Shown piece after piece: positions 45,180 to 59,500 of a stretch of 64,000 nucleotides of DNA. Position 1 is the stretch's first letter; every line of letters starts with the position of its first letter. Under the pieces are notes generated by a model, which did no database searches, had not been told where the DNA came from, and saw only the letters and a list, made by a program, of their open reading frames with translations. Origin of the DNA: Suillus spraguei. Its lineage: Eukaryota > Basidiomycota > Agaricomycetes > Boletales > Suillaceae. A program made the position numbers and the translations under genes. The stretch spans positions 1 to 64,000 of the forward strand of contig JABCPU010000026.1 in NCBI GenBank assembly GCA_016800925.1. Reading direction: 5' to 3'.

Positions 45180-45823
45180 AAATTACTTGGAAAATTGGTG
45201 CTGATGTTATTTTGTGAATGACATGTTGTATGGTGTTTGAAAATATTAGAATGTGAATGTTGTTGACTTTTGACTGAATTGAGTCACTGGGGCTACTCAG
45301 GGTTACTAGGGGCATGGGTGAATTTTGGATCTTGGCAGGTAATGTACCTTGTTCTTCTGAGGCTAATAGTGAGGTCACTTACGACTGGTGTGTTCCTTGA
45401 CAACGCAATTTTAGGAATTTCCATCAGGAGTTTTCGTAAACTAGGAAAATGAGTGTGTGAATGACATCTAGATCAATGTCGATCCCGTTCGTGCTCCCGT
45501 TCATCTGAACTTGGCTCCAACTTGACTTTGTGTGCTATACCATGTGCAGCTTTGCACAAGACCTCGACGCGTGAGATTGTGTTAAGTTGACGCAAAAGAC
45601 GAGATGCTCTCACAGCTTATAACATCAATTCTGAAGCGGACGGCAGTCAATCACACACCGACGTAAGTAACGTCTCCCTCGAGGCGAAGTTGGAAGTAGT
45701 CGCCGCTGCAGCTTCGTTTTTGACTTGTACTTCCATCTAAAACTTGCACTTGGTGTGCATCCCATTCATTCGTTTTTTTTTTCTCGCTCCTTTCATTATC
45801 GTTTGGTCTGTGATATTGTAAAA
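45180..45823. other. Intergenic, promoter of the DENN gene
   Basis: 644 bases. A CT-rich leader with a T-run at about 45774-45783 precedes the DENN start codon, as is common before fungal start sites. No further gene is supported. Confidence 0.4.
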
Positions 45824-48800
45824 ATGTCTCTGCTTCCACCTCGGCGACCAAGCGTCCAGGCGCCTGCTGTAGCAGCTAGTCCTATTGCTGTTTTGCCAAT
45901 TGGTATTACTGGTGAAAAGATGCTCAAGTCGCGTTACTCTGATATTTCTTTCAAAACGTCGATCAAGTCTAGTTCGAGCGCGTGTATTAACGCGGCTCAA
46001 AGCAACACAATCGTAAACATCTCGAATACGAACCATTCGGGTAACAACCATTCCAGTATCAAACCTTCTAATATTCTTCTTTCCTCTTCTCCTTCTTCTT
46101 CCCCGGACGCCGCTCTCGCCGACGAGCTTGACTATATTACTGTATCACCTCCACTCAAATCTCATTCTCAACTTTCTCGTTCTCACCGTCCAGCCGATAA
46201 AGCTTCTCGTGTCTTAGGAATTGCTCATCGCAAGTCCATGGAGCCCATTCCAGCCTCTACCCGCACTTCTATCGTATCAACTCGTTCGGCACCATCATCC
46301 CCAACACAACATGCCCCAACCCTTCCTCTCACTTCTCTTTACGTCGTCTCAGGGCTTCCAAAAAGTCCTCATACGTGGACTCTTGCCGACCCCGATGCCG
46401 TTCTCGGTTTATCTCACTCAGAGGGTGCAGTCGCCCGTTGGTGGAGGCCTGAGGTTCTCGGCAGCACTGTGAGCCCTGGTGCTGGTGGGGGTAAGAAAAA
46501 GAAGAAAGCAAGTAAGGGGGAGAGTAGCGAGATCCTCAAGGGTGCAGGTGCTCTATCAAAAGCTGAAGTAGGAAAAATGTTATCGAAAGCACTCAAGGCA
46601 TGTTCTTATCGCATGGTTCCTATCACTACTAACCCCTCCTCGTACAGCTCTCCTTTACCCGTGAGGTTGAAATCATCGCGTCAACGCTTCAGCCCGCGAG
46701 CACAATCCATACATTTACATTTACCCTTCCTGCGCCTTCCACTCCCCTCGCGCCTGCACCCTCTGAAGTGGGTTTACTTCGTGCATCTGTCCTCACCGGA
46801 ACAGATCGTTCATCTGCAGCCCCCACATTTTCCTTTCCTTACACTGATGACCCATTCCTCAATGCCCGTCCTTCATCAGCATACCTTGGTCCGCCAAGCG
46901 TCCTCCAACCTCCTCCGGCATCCCCGGCATCTCCCATGTTCGAAAAACAAGCGTCAGGTGGAAATGGTGCAACAGTTACCTATCATGGTGTCTGTTTGAC
47001 TGTATGGAGTCACGCTGATGCTGAGAGAAGTTCGGCAATTCGCCGCACTCTTGAAGTAGGTCGTGCGCGCAAGGAGAGTGCACAATCACTAGTGACTACG
47101 CGACTGAGAGCGCTGCGCTCTGCAAATCCCCCAGGGTCTTCCCAGTCCCCTGGAGATCCAGCCAGGAGAGTGAATAGGAAGAGTTTAAGGGGCCTTGGTC
47201 GGGTACCGACGGTGAGACCGACGGCGAGGGTGCCGAAACTGATGCTGGTGCTATCAGCGAGAGTGATTATGACATGGCAAGTACCGTAGGAGGTCACGGT
47301 CCTGGTGAGAGTACCCTGTTCTTACCTGGTGATACCGTGTTTTGGCTTCCCTATGCACTCAGTACGTATATCTTTTAAGTTTCACGGGAAAGATTTTAAT
47401 TGGTCCGTCTAGCGCTAGTGTCGCGTCACCCAATCTACGATCTTATGCGTGACTACCTAACTCTTTCTTGGGCTCGTTTTTCTAAGGATGTGCAGTCGCA
47501 CACGTTGCAGATCTCCAAAATCCTGGCCCATCCCGCACCACGTGCCGGTGATCTCATCAAGCTCGATGCTTCTTCCACGCCCATCCCCTCGACACAATCT
47601 GCATCCTCACAAACCGATGACGCAAATCTCGAGGTTATCGCGCGCTTCCCCGGTGGCTTAGACTTTGGCCGAGGTCTCGTGGACATCAATTTTACAATGT
47701 GGCCCTTGTTCAAGTGCCTAAACATCGATAACATTCTTACTATATGCGAGGTCGGTCACGTTTGAGGGCACCCCATACCTATTCCGTGCTGACGCGATTT
47801 CAGATTGCCCTGGCGCCAACGGGTCGTATCCTATTTTACTCTAGGCATCCTGCTATGCTCGGAGTGCGTTCTTGATGCCAGAACGTTCTATGATGAAATT
47901 GACTAATTTTCAATGTAGATCGCAGTATGCACGATCAAGTACCTCGTTGAGTTGCGGGGCTGGTCTGGGATTGCCCTACCTTCTGTCCACGCTCGAGACG
48001 CTAAAATATACATCGACGACCCCGGACCTTGGATCCTGGGCCTTGCCACTGAAGCGAGGTATAGCGTGCGTCCGGGTCCCGAGGTTTGTGTAGTTGACTT
48101 GTAAGTTATCTCATCGACTGCCAAGTACCAGAGGAGCTCAGCATAAACAGAGACATCAACTACCTGAGTTGTCCATCTCCCCCTCTTGGTGTAGTGTCTG
48201 CTAAGCAGCAACGGGACAAATATAGGCAACGTCTTCTCATTGCATTCGAGCCGCACTATCATCCCGATCATAGCGTGCCTTCGTGAGTTCCATTGCTTCT
48301 AAATGCCAAGGCCGAGAATATACGTTATTTTTAGAGAATTCAAAGAGGCTTTTCCTGCGGGTCGATTCCGCCCTGTCTGCAAGATTCAGGCGAAACGTGG
48401 TGGTGAAACTGCTGCTGTCGCAGACACAATCAAGGCACCTGAGTGGTGGCACTCCACGCGGATTATCCAAGCATTTGATAGCGTGCTGCAGGATAAGGTC
48501 GGTCATCTTGTGTCTAGTTTATGATGACCAACAGTTTGTTGATGACCTTGACTCAGTTTAAGAAGCCTTCGTTTCTCAAGCGCCTCTCCTCTTTTGGCGC
48601 AGCTCGCCGCATCCCTAAACTCACTCCTGCCGAGCAGCACATTCAGTTGTCCATTCGCAAGCGCGCAACTGCGTTTGTTGATGCTCGTGATGACCTTGAG
48701 ACAAAGATCGGTCGTCTTTCTCGCCGTCTCAACTTCCTAATGACGGAAGCAGATTTATGGCGGGATAAGTTTGTTACGTTCGAGCAATACGCGGAACGCC

Positions 48801-50260
48801 TGAGCGCCGAGGCTGGCCAGCTGCGCAGCAAGATCGGAAAGGAGCAAAGAGAGACAAAGCGCCTAAGTGGTTTAGTCCACCTCACAGCTGCTGAGAAGGC
48901 AAAACTGCAGACACGTAAGCATCGATTGAGAACTGCACATAGCGGTACTAACAAAACTTTGTAGAGCTGCATGATACAGAGGTTGCGCACAAGGAAGCTC
49001 TCGTTGAGCTGGAACGCATGCGCGAGACAATGGAAAGGATGGAGGAAGAACGTGCGGAGATGGTTGCTGAGGTTGAGGCCCAGATCGAACGTGCACTTGC
49101 TTCCATGGCTGTCGACGTCGACGAGTCTGAGTATGAAGGGGACCTCGCATCCCGTCCAGGGTCACGAATGTCAGCAGCGAGGTCTACCGCCAGTGGCTCA
49201 CGCTCGCGAAGGGTCAGTGACCCAATCAAGGACGGTTCGGTCAGTAGCGGATCTAGATTGCGCAGCTTCGGGACAGAATCCACTCTTGCGGAACAATACG
49301 AGAATGGTGACGAGACGCTTGTGCACAGCAAAAGTGATCGTGAGACTGACACGATTGCGGAAGAAGACGAGACGCCAGCGTCACCAAAGACAAAGCGCTT
49401 CTCCGCAACTCAAGCTGAGTTGGTGCAAGATGGTATGATGGCCGTCGACGAGGGTATCAGTGAAAGGAGCGATAGAATCGCACAGAAAGTATTGCAGATC
49501 CAGCAGAAGGTTAACTCTCTCGAATTGTTCTCTGAAACGCTAGAGCTGACTGAATTTTCAGCTTGAGACTGCACTGGCCTCAGAACGGGTTCAAGAATGG
49601 AAGAATAGGTCTGCTGTGGTCCATAGTTCTACGGAGGATGAACGAAGCAACGACTCTGATGCCGTTCCTGTTCGTGCGCGTCTAGCCAAAGGATCGAAGC
49701 TAGTGAATAACCCTTCTGGTAAAGCGAGAAAGAGAACTCGTAGCAACACCGCATCTTCAACGCAAACCAGTACCATCACCCGTCGCTCAGTGGATACCGT
49801 ATCTTCTTCGGCTACTCCTCGCCGATCAGCTTCTCCCCGGGTGGACCAGAGAATCCCGCAAGTAGAACCGCAGGTTGCGGTAGAGAGTAGTGCTGATGAG
49901 GGTACTGTTGCTGGTACCGATCAACCACTACGTAAGATTGCCTCTGGGGCATCCCTATCTGCGCTTTCTCCTTCCGAAACAGCAACACTTTCCACTCCTG
50001 CTCTTACACCCGCTATCAGCACCATCGCAGATGACTCGGACACTGAGTTCCAGAGTGCTTATTCTGCAAGTCCTCGGGATAGCTACGTCAGCTTTGATGG
50101 CCGCCAAACTCCTCTCTATCACGATTCTGATGATTCGATTGATTTCAATGATCAAAGCGATTATGAGAAGCAGGTCGCTTCTCAGCTTACAAATACGCCT
50201 GTTAGAGAGCGAGTCTCTAGTACAGCGACGGCAATTGTTCAAACTCGAACTGTCTCTTAG
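45824..50260 (+). CDS. DENN-domain protein (Rab GEF-like)
   Basis: A long multi-exon gene. The first exons are 45824-46597, 46648-47091, 47178-47361, 47413-47750 and 47804-47863, with more to the TAG at 50258-50260; total protein about 1,200 residues. The N-terminus is Ser-rich. The tripartite DENN module is visible: uDENN with FTREVEIIASTLQPAS and VTYHGVCLTVWSHADAERS; cDENN with VFWLPYALTLVSRHPIYDL, WPLFKCLNIDNILTICEIAL, GRILFYSRHPAMLG and RGWSGIALPSVHARDAKIYI; then FEPHYHPDHS. A coiled-coil segment follows (QLHDTEVAHKEALVELERM), then a long acidic and Ser-rich tail. DENN proteins commonly activate Rab GTPases in vesicle traffic. Intron 1 begins AAG|GCATGT and is the only in-phase choice, so it is probably GC-AG. 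The start is the ATG within AAAATGTC at 45824. Confidence 0.8.
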
Positions 50261-50538
50261 TAAAGATACAGTCGTGTCGAAAGGGCGGGTCCTTGAACAC
50301 CATGCTTAACTCCAATCAGCAGTCTAATTTTATACCTATGGCCGATACCCATCTTTGCATCACCATTATCATTACACTGGGTTGCCCACCACACTCGTTG
50401 CTTTCTTATCATCATCTGTCGTATTTGTCCCGCGGATTCCATGCGTTTCCGCTTCATTGCATATATAAAGATCTACTTGTGCATAGTACAGATGCTAGAG
50501 AATACAGTCTTTACATTGAATCCAGAAATTTCTAATCA

Positions 50539-53500
50539 TCAGTCCATTCTACGACGATTGTTGAAGGCTTTGACTACAGAAGTGATTTGGCCAAAGAACC
50601 AAGCTTGAGATGTTTTATCCGGTATGAATACGAATTTGTCATGGTCTTTTCCAGATTTGTGAGTAAAACGGATGCCAGTGTCTTCCACTGCAATACCCTG
50701 CACCATGGCCAGGGGGAGATCCCAATCAAGGCGGAGCTTTTTCGACCAAAAGGAAAGAACTCGTGTGGAAGTCAGCAATATGACGTTGTCATTACCAGGA
50801 GAATCTATCACCCAATCAGTTATGCTCAACAAACAAAATACCGACATACCGATGTGTGCGACATAGGCCTCTTTGCGATATGCGCCATTTTCAAGATCTT
50901 TCATCCAATACTGACCCACGGCTTCACGAGCAGAGAACGGCTGGTATATGAAGCTTATTAGTTTATAAAACGTAATGCTCAAGAAGGTTACTTGCCACCA
51001 AAATGCCATCCGATGGGACATGTCTTGGCTGTAAACACGGGGTATAAAGAGTAAATCACGTGGAAAACGCAACCACTCACCAGACGAACGCGATCTCGCT
51101 CTGGTTTGTCGAACACAGTTGTTGTATTTCGGATCCCTTAGAGGTGCACGATAAGCTGTCGTTGTGTGGCAAGCGTGGTATGACTGACCTTCGGATAAGT
51201 TGGATGCGAGGTCAAAGACCCCGACGGCCGGTTTGGTAACAACGCTATACATGAACAAGGTCAACAAAGCATGCTGAGTGATTTACTTGACTTACCCCAC
51301 GAGGCCTTTTCCAACGCCCTTGAAGAAGCCGAGTGCTCCTTCTGTTTCAGCGCCTTGTATGGGTTTTGTCTGGTAAAGTTCGGTCAGGCACAGTAACAAA
51401 AAGATCGAGTGGAAAAGGCTTACAACGATCCCTTCCATTGCGCTAACAACGCTGCTGGCAAAGGCTTCACCCCCTGCCGCAACTCCGTAGCTAGCATTGA
51501 GGGTCAGATGCTTACGCTTACCAGACAAATATTACTCTCACATAGCATGGCGCGGACGGTTGCGCCGCTGATTCATTCTACGTTGAGCCTGATACTCAGA
51601 ATCAAAAGTTGCTGCAGATAGCCCTGGAAAATGTCATGAGTAACGATTCGTATGGTCTAATTCGAACTTAGACCTTTGCCAACACTGCTGGTGAACTTGG
51701 TCATACTATCTGATAAGCCAAACACCGTTTTCTTCACAAAGCTAGCGGCACCCTGGTAAAGGATTAATTGAAATACAATACTCTGAGTATTGTCCATATC
51801 GTACCTTCGCAATTCCGATCCCTAGCTCTTTGTTACCATGCATAATAACCCCGTTGTATGGGGCATAGAAAATATCTGACACGCCAGAGCTGACATTCGT
51901 GAAGAGCCCGACAGGATTTCCAATAAAATCGGCCGATCCGAGGATGCGGTAGAGCTGACGAAGAACATCCTGACGGTAATGGTAAGTGATTCTGGCTTGT
52001 AGTTCAGGCATCGTCAGTCGCATGTCTTTGATGGCCAGTGCATTCAGCTCCAACGGCGCGTCATTGATATTACCCAGTGTCATTGTCAATGCATTGACGA
52101 TAACAGCTAGAGGGTTGCGAATGCAAAGCCTGAAGGGAAACAATTAATGCATGTGTAGTTTGCAGGCAAAGCCGAAGCACAATTCGTACTTTTCCTCGCT
52201 GCTAACTCTTTCTGTGCGCATGAATGAGAGAGAGAGTTGTATTGGTTGGAGTTCCAAAACTTCAAAGTAGACGACTTGTCCAGCGGCACTAAGCTGAGGT
52301 TCTAGTATTTCTTCTGGATGTTGTATCAAAACACTGATTCCATATGTAAGCTGGAAGAAAGGTCATGGGATCAGATTCTACACTCACTCCTCAGTGTTCT
52401 CTTCCCATGAGACGCCCTGGATTTGTATAAGATCATATATGGCGAAAAGTAGATCTTCATCTGCTTCAATGGTCAACGCCTGGAGGAGGACAGAGCAATA
52501 CTTGACGAATAAGACGCCGTGCTCTAAATTTACAGCCTGAGTGCAGTTTTCGAACAAAAAAGTGGTCTGACCTTGGTCTTTGAGCCAAATCACTGAACCC
52601 TGTATTGTCGGGAGAACTGCTACACCACTGACTTCCTTGGATATTGGGCTAGGTTGGAGAATGACCGGGTACAGCGCATCATGCAGCTGGTTGTCTATTT
52701 GTAATGAGCCACAGGACAGGTTCAAAGACTGTGCAACAGCGCTGTTGCTGTATTCGAACTTCAAAGACTCGATGGATGTATAAACAACTTCGATCATCTT
52801 GCGGTTAACCAACGATATTGCTATTCCTGCGAACTCCATGTTGAATGTTAATGTCGGAGAGACGTCTTCCATGATCGCCTCAAAACCTTCTGAGCTACTG
52901 GTCATGGTGTCAGATCGTGACAAGGAGCTCGAACTGTGAAGTTTCGGCTTGTAGAGGCTATTCTCAGCGACATATGGTGTGATGCGTAATATCTGTTGGT
53001 GTCCATTTGCTCTTACATCCAACGAAACAGCACGGATCCTTTTGCGATCCTAGATTGCACGTCAGTAACTAATCAAATTTGAGGAGAAGTGAAGGTACAT
53101 AGAACTTGAATGGCATGAGAATACCAATTTCCATGATGTCCACGGTGCGGGAATTGTCATTTATCGTGATGGAGATCTTCTTTTCCCTGGCAGCAGGCTG
53201 GTCCCACGCATATGGCATACTTGAGCGAGGCGCTAACTTGTATCGTGGCATTGACGATTTCACCGCATCAGCATCTTCACGTTTGGGATCCTAGGGAATC
53301 AACATTGAGGACGTATTTTCAAGTGTAAGGGAGTTGGGACACTCATACCCATTGCGTCATAGAGACAGAGAAATCACAGTCATTTTCAATAACGAAAGGC
53401 CATTTTTCCGTAGCGGACATTATTACGAATATCGTGGATCCATCAATCACGACGTCAGCCTTCACTACATGCATATCGCCGTCTGGGAGCCGAACGCGAA

Positions 53501-56500
53501 GATGAACAGAACCTATGTCTTCAATGTTTATGGGTGCAGACCTGATGTATTTATCAGAAAGGTAGCGGAGAGAACATAGCTGGGATATTACCACTGAGAA
53601 TTGAGTCCAGGGTACGCAATGGTGAGCATTTTTTCCCGGCTGATACGCATGATCTGCATTGGACAACATTCCCCTGGGTTGAGTATTGCGCGTCCTCTGG
53701 GCGGTGCGCCATGCTCGCGGAAGCATATGGGATCAGGCAGGTTGTTCTTGATGAGGAACCTCGGGGCGAGGGTTATAACCTTAGTCAGTTTGTATTTCCC
53801 CGATCCTTCAACCCATGACAATCCAATGTGGAACTCCTCTGATTTTTGCCTCGAGGACGGTATGACTATCTCAGTTTCCGCAGAAGGGGCCTCTAGGCTG
53901 AAGACCTAAAAGGACAACATTTGAATCTAATAAACACAGCTCCCGGTCGTTCGACTGTACCTTCGACCAGCCAGATTCACTGATTTTGAACACAAATGCT
54001 TGACCGTTGTCATTGGGGTGTGACAATACTGGTAGGATGATAAGCCCATCTTCATAGAAAAGGTATGTAAAGACCCACAGAATGGAACCGGCTTAGAAAT
54101 GACATCTAGCGAACACACTCAGTAAGCCATGGTAAATCGTCGACTGGAATTTACCGAGTCTAGTATCAGCGGCAATCTCGACAGGGGACATCGCACGATG
54201 AGAACGGGCAGCCTTCACACCAAAAGGCAACCCGGTCTTGTTAACGACAAGATAAGGGCAATATATCTGCACTTTGAAGGCGCCACCTGACTCGGGATAG
54301 CGTCTAGATATATATGAGTTGCAAAAGTGAAAAGGTAGGGTCGTAGGACGAACACGTAGTTTAAACGTAGATCAAGTTTGCGATTACTCTGGTCCCGCAG
54401 ACTTAAACGAGACTCTACTTCAAAGTCCGAATTCCGGTCAGTGTTGATGATGGCGAAGTCACTAGGCTTGAAAACTAGTTTTTGCGTGAGTAAATGCACT
54501 CGGATGAGCCATTGAACTCACTCGTATCCTGGACTTCAGCATTCAATAGGATCAAATGATCTAGTTCCACAGAATGCACAGGCATGACGCCACCCTTTCT
54601 GAGGTAGCTCTTCCAGTTTTGATCAGCGTCCTTGTCATATATTCGATACTGGATGTTGTAAGGCAACAGGTTCTCAAGCTCGATTGGCGCGCGGAGTTTG
54701 AGTTTAATTTTCGGTGGTTTCCTGAATCGGAAAAGGAAACGTAGTTAGTGGTGAGGATGTACAGAAACGTGAAGATAGTTTCACCGTGCTCCAGGCTCAT
54801 TCGAGTCACTTTGTACCCACGCTTGAAATCGGAAGGGAGCTTCTCGTTGGTCAGTGTGAAGACAACTTATTGTAAGGCTCTTCTTGACAATGAGTTCCTC
54901 AAAGCGTATGGAGGAGCACCATTTATACCCAAACCCCTCTTTGAAGGACTAGATGAGTATGCTGCGCAAGTTTCGAGTGAGTAGATACGCACGATCTGGC
55001 TGCAGTCGGATTCTGTTCTGGGTCACTGCTTCTATGGGCAGGGAGTAATCCTGGCCAGGGGCTGAGGACGTATTAACCACTGAGTCAGAAGCGCATTTCA
55101 GTACCGACCTATCTTTTCTAACGAGTAAACTGGATGTCCCGTATGATCTACTAGCGTAAGTTCCAGTGGATAGAACGTCTGATTCTCAACCAAGTACGTG
55201 GAACGGAGCGTAACAATTTTTACGTTGTCTTCCACCGATACAGCGCACAACAGGCGATCAGCGTATTTCTCCATTCGAGGGCGAAGGGAGAACGTAAATT
55301 CTCCTTCTCTGTCCACTGGTATACCTCTCAGCGCTTCCCATGGCTTACCGACAATTTGTACGCCAATGTTGTGTTGTTCGGAGGTTGAGACATGCTACAG
55401 GGGCAAAGTAAAAACAGTACCACTGGAACATACAAGTTCACTTGCCTCGCGCATTGTCTTCCAGTCATCAAACCTCCAGTCCACAGTTTGATCATTTGCA
55501 ATTTTGACTGCACTGGCATCCTTTGAGTCGCGACTAGCATCATCGTCAGACCACACGAAGAGAGGGGATCCAGTGCGGTTCCTGATACGGTATGGTGCAA
55601 AGCTTCCACGGGCCTTCGCTAGCAAGACTTGTCCTTCCTTACCCCACATATTGGCAGAAGTGACAGCAAGTTCCACAAAAGCAGTACTGACGTTGAGGTC
55701 TAAGCGTTCTTGCGCTGACACGGATACCTTGAATTCACTCGAGCGTTGATCTCGGCCAACCTAAAGAAAAAATATAAAAAAACTAAGTCTTGATTTCAAC
55801 AAAGCTCACCGAAACAGTGAAGGTCCACGGGTCAATTACTGCATGGTTTACTCAGTACAGAAAGACACTTGAAAATGATACCACTTACAAGGTTCCAAAT
55901 GTGAATTTGACAAGTTCCAGTAGCTGATTTGGGTCGCAAGGGTTGCAGTGGCACGAAGCTGGTAGTGAATAATTAGATTATGAGACCAGTACGACTGTTC
56001 TTTACGCACATCTGCAGACCAATCTCGAGCGCCAACGATAAATGGCTTGATCTTCAAGTGAAGCATGGGCTGCTCATGCATATCGCCTATGAGAATCAGA
56101 CGGAATCCATCAAACGATGCCTTTAACTGAGAAAATGAAAATATGTTAATAACGAAGCCACTGACTCTTATTTCAACGTACCTGTTCTTTCGATACCAAA
56201 ACTCGGGCCTCTCCGATAGCATGTCTATGGCTTCTCGTGGCATTGGACCGTGATACTTGGCTAGGCCCTTCATATGATTGTGCAGACTTCGTACTAGCAG
56301 TGCTAATTACGGAAGAGTTGTTTTGAGATTTGCCATAAAGGTCCACTGCTTTGCTAGTGATGGTGGTAATCAGCATGATATCTCGGTAGGAGGCTCGGAA
56401 CACAATAGGTTTGGCGGCGAGTTCAATGCTCGTCATCTGTTCTTGTGTTGATGATCGACTATCCATAGAAAAAGTCAAATCAACATCATCCAAGAAGCGT

Positions 56501-59500
56501 ACAGTGTCGGCATCGGCGCCCATGCGGATAAGCGACATCCCCAGTCGATTGACAGTCAACGCAAGAATGCCCTACGCCACCATTCTTAGCACCGTGGTGA
56601 TACAAAGAAAAAAAGGACGCACTTGTTGTGACAGCAGAATGTGGTCAATGTACAACATGAGAGCCTGGGAGTTCGCTTCTTCGTCATTCTCTAGCACACT
56701 AACCGAAACATCGTGTAGATCAAATCGAAAATCAAGTTGAGACTGCGATGACTGGTGCTGAGACTCAGTCAAGGATGCGTGATCAATGTCAACAGGAGCA
56801 TCCTGCTGAAACGCGCTCATGAAGAACTCCAATAATGCAATGACGGGCTCGATAGCCAGAATAACATGCGGTGAATCCACAGTCAGAATGGCCACTGAAG
56901 AGCTACCAGACGTCGTGTAGAGAACCATGAATTGGTTACGGTCATGGTCCGCCGCAGGTATAATTTCACGGAACTTGGACCCTCCTGGGCGGGTATTGCT
57001 CATTGTGAATGACTTCAGCACAACTTGAGCCTCCGCAGCGCCATCAGATATCGATTTGTAGCGCAAGCTGCTATCGTTGAGGGCAAAGCGCGCTATGCCA
57101 TGGTCTTGGAGATTTTCTTCGTGTGTCGCCAAACTATCGTACAAATGCAGCTTCACCATTTTGACAGAAGCGACCAGATCGACGGTCGTCCACGCGCGGA
57201 TTTTGTCAACTACGTGGAGTTCTGGCTCGAGGTCCACTGCATGATGGCTGGTAACACCGCTTCTGTCAATGCTACTCACGGGCAATACTAACTCAAATGC
57301 CTGGGTATTTCCTTCCGGTGAAGCGACCAAAACCTTGGGTATGGACTGCACGAGCTTCATGAGAAGAATGTATTGAGTCTGTGTCAGGTACAACTTGACA
57401 TCAGATATCTTCACTGCAATCTGATGTTTTCTCGCTGTTAGAAAGGCTATCACGATAATAAGAATGCATTACCTGGGTGTCTGGAAGTTCACTCTCCTCC
57501 GATCGATCGATTCCACTAGTCTGAATCACATCCGCAACGATATCAATGTCGTCAACCATCCTGAGCGTAGAGGATGCTCCATCATAAAAGATGTCAGACA
57601 CCAGCTGGATACCACATAAACTGGCGGTGATTTTACTAGCATAAACTTCGTGTGAATTACGAGCGCTAATCTCTCCCAGTCGCATGACCAAGACGTCTTG
57701 CAAACGACTAGGATCTGAAGGGAAAACGATAATTGGTGTCTTGACGGAGACATCAAATTGCATTCTCTGAATCTCCGACGCCCTCTGGACTGCAGCGTCA
57801 CGCGCAGCATCATAAAGAACCTTGAGTTTTGCTAGCTTGGTAACGAAAAGATAAATGTCGTGCAGAGGTTGTTCCAAAAAATGGACCTTCAGAGACCCGA
57901 CATTCAGGGAAAAAGTTGAGTTAAAGCCCAAGGTCGAGGTTTCTGCGGTATCAAGAGTTTGATACCGGAATTCCGCAAAGTTTTTGCCTTCGATTGACAA
58001 GATCTGTTTGAACTGCGGCTTCGCAAGTTCCTTTGAGCGATCGTCTCTTAACGCAAGGCTTCCTAAGCGACCGGTAATCCCCATCCTGTTCGCCCGGAGG
58101 AGTAATTGAACGTCTGCTGTAGATAAAGAAAGTGTGGCCAAACTATTGAAGTCGTTGAGGAGCATGACTACACGTGGCTGTGAGGGCGTTGTGGTGAATC
58201 TGAATAAAAGACAGACCTTGCACACTATCAAGCCTGACAGATACTTTGATGGTTCCCGTGTCACTAGCAAGTGGAGCTAACTCCCCTTCATCTGAGACAA
58301 CGATCGCACTTGGAGGTGTATTTGCGGGTTGCATTGGGCTTTGAGGAACAAACGTTGTCATAATGAAATCGTAAAGTGATACGACTGGTTCTGGTGCAGC
58401 GTGGAATATAAACGTGGATAGTTGGACATCAACACTTTGATCGATGCTTTCGTAGACAGTTGCAAATTCGGGTGAATTCTTCTGGACCCGTTGGTACGAT
58501 ATTTTCATGAGATCTTTAACGACCGAACCCGTGCTTTCTGAAGACATCAGCTGAATGGGATCTCCGGCAGCTTGCACGACATTCATTGCCAGTGACCTGA
58601 ATACGTGTTATTGACCTGAGTTCAGAAAGGTTGTACGGATTACCTCAAATTAATGTCTACATTCATGTTGAATTTGAGAAGCGAGAACGCGAGTCGGAAG
58701 TGCTGGAAGATGACTTCCCCGAGTGGTTTCTCACTGCCGTCACTACTAGACTTTGAGATAGCCCCACGAAGGGTGTCGACCTCAAAATCAAGCTCAAAGA
58801 TGTGTTGTCGGATTTCAGGATGCTGCAAAACAGGTAAAAATACTGGAGATGGAGATGAACATGATCTACCTCGAGCGAGCCATCGCTTGCTTCAAAGAAC
58901 ATATCATCTTTGTGTGTCGACGCAGCTTCGCTGTCGACTCCATCGTGATCATCTACATTGTATTCCGTGCCAACAGGTCCAAACAGACCAGTTGACAGAG
59001 GCAACACGAGTGGTGCAGTGTCGACGTGCATCTGGGGAGGCCTACGGTCGCCACCTTCATCGAAGTTTGGGATTGCAACATCTATAAGGCGCATTAAAGA
59101 CTTGTACTTGGCGTCGGAAATGTTCACTTGAAGACTGGGCAATTTTCCGGAAATTTTGAATCGAGCGAGATTGACAGCAGATGGTACAATGGAGTTCTGC
59201 ACCAGCAAATTGATATTTATGCGTTCTAGTAGATGGAGAGTGTCGCTCTTCTCAGAAGTAAGAGCATCACGACAAGCTTGTAGGTCGTTGCCTAAGACAA
59301 ACTAAACGACAGATTAGACTTGTTTATGCTGTCTAGACGTGGACTGACCTGAGCTGCCTGGAGCTTAAGCAACACCTTATCATACATTAAGGACTCTAAT
59401 CTCTTGTAGTCATCCTCGTTGTACGGCTGGTTTCGCTTTGCATGTATCTCTCGCAGAGCGCTTTTACCGGCTAAATCACTCTCGACAGCTATGTGGCCAG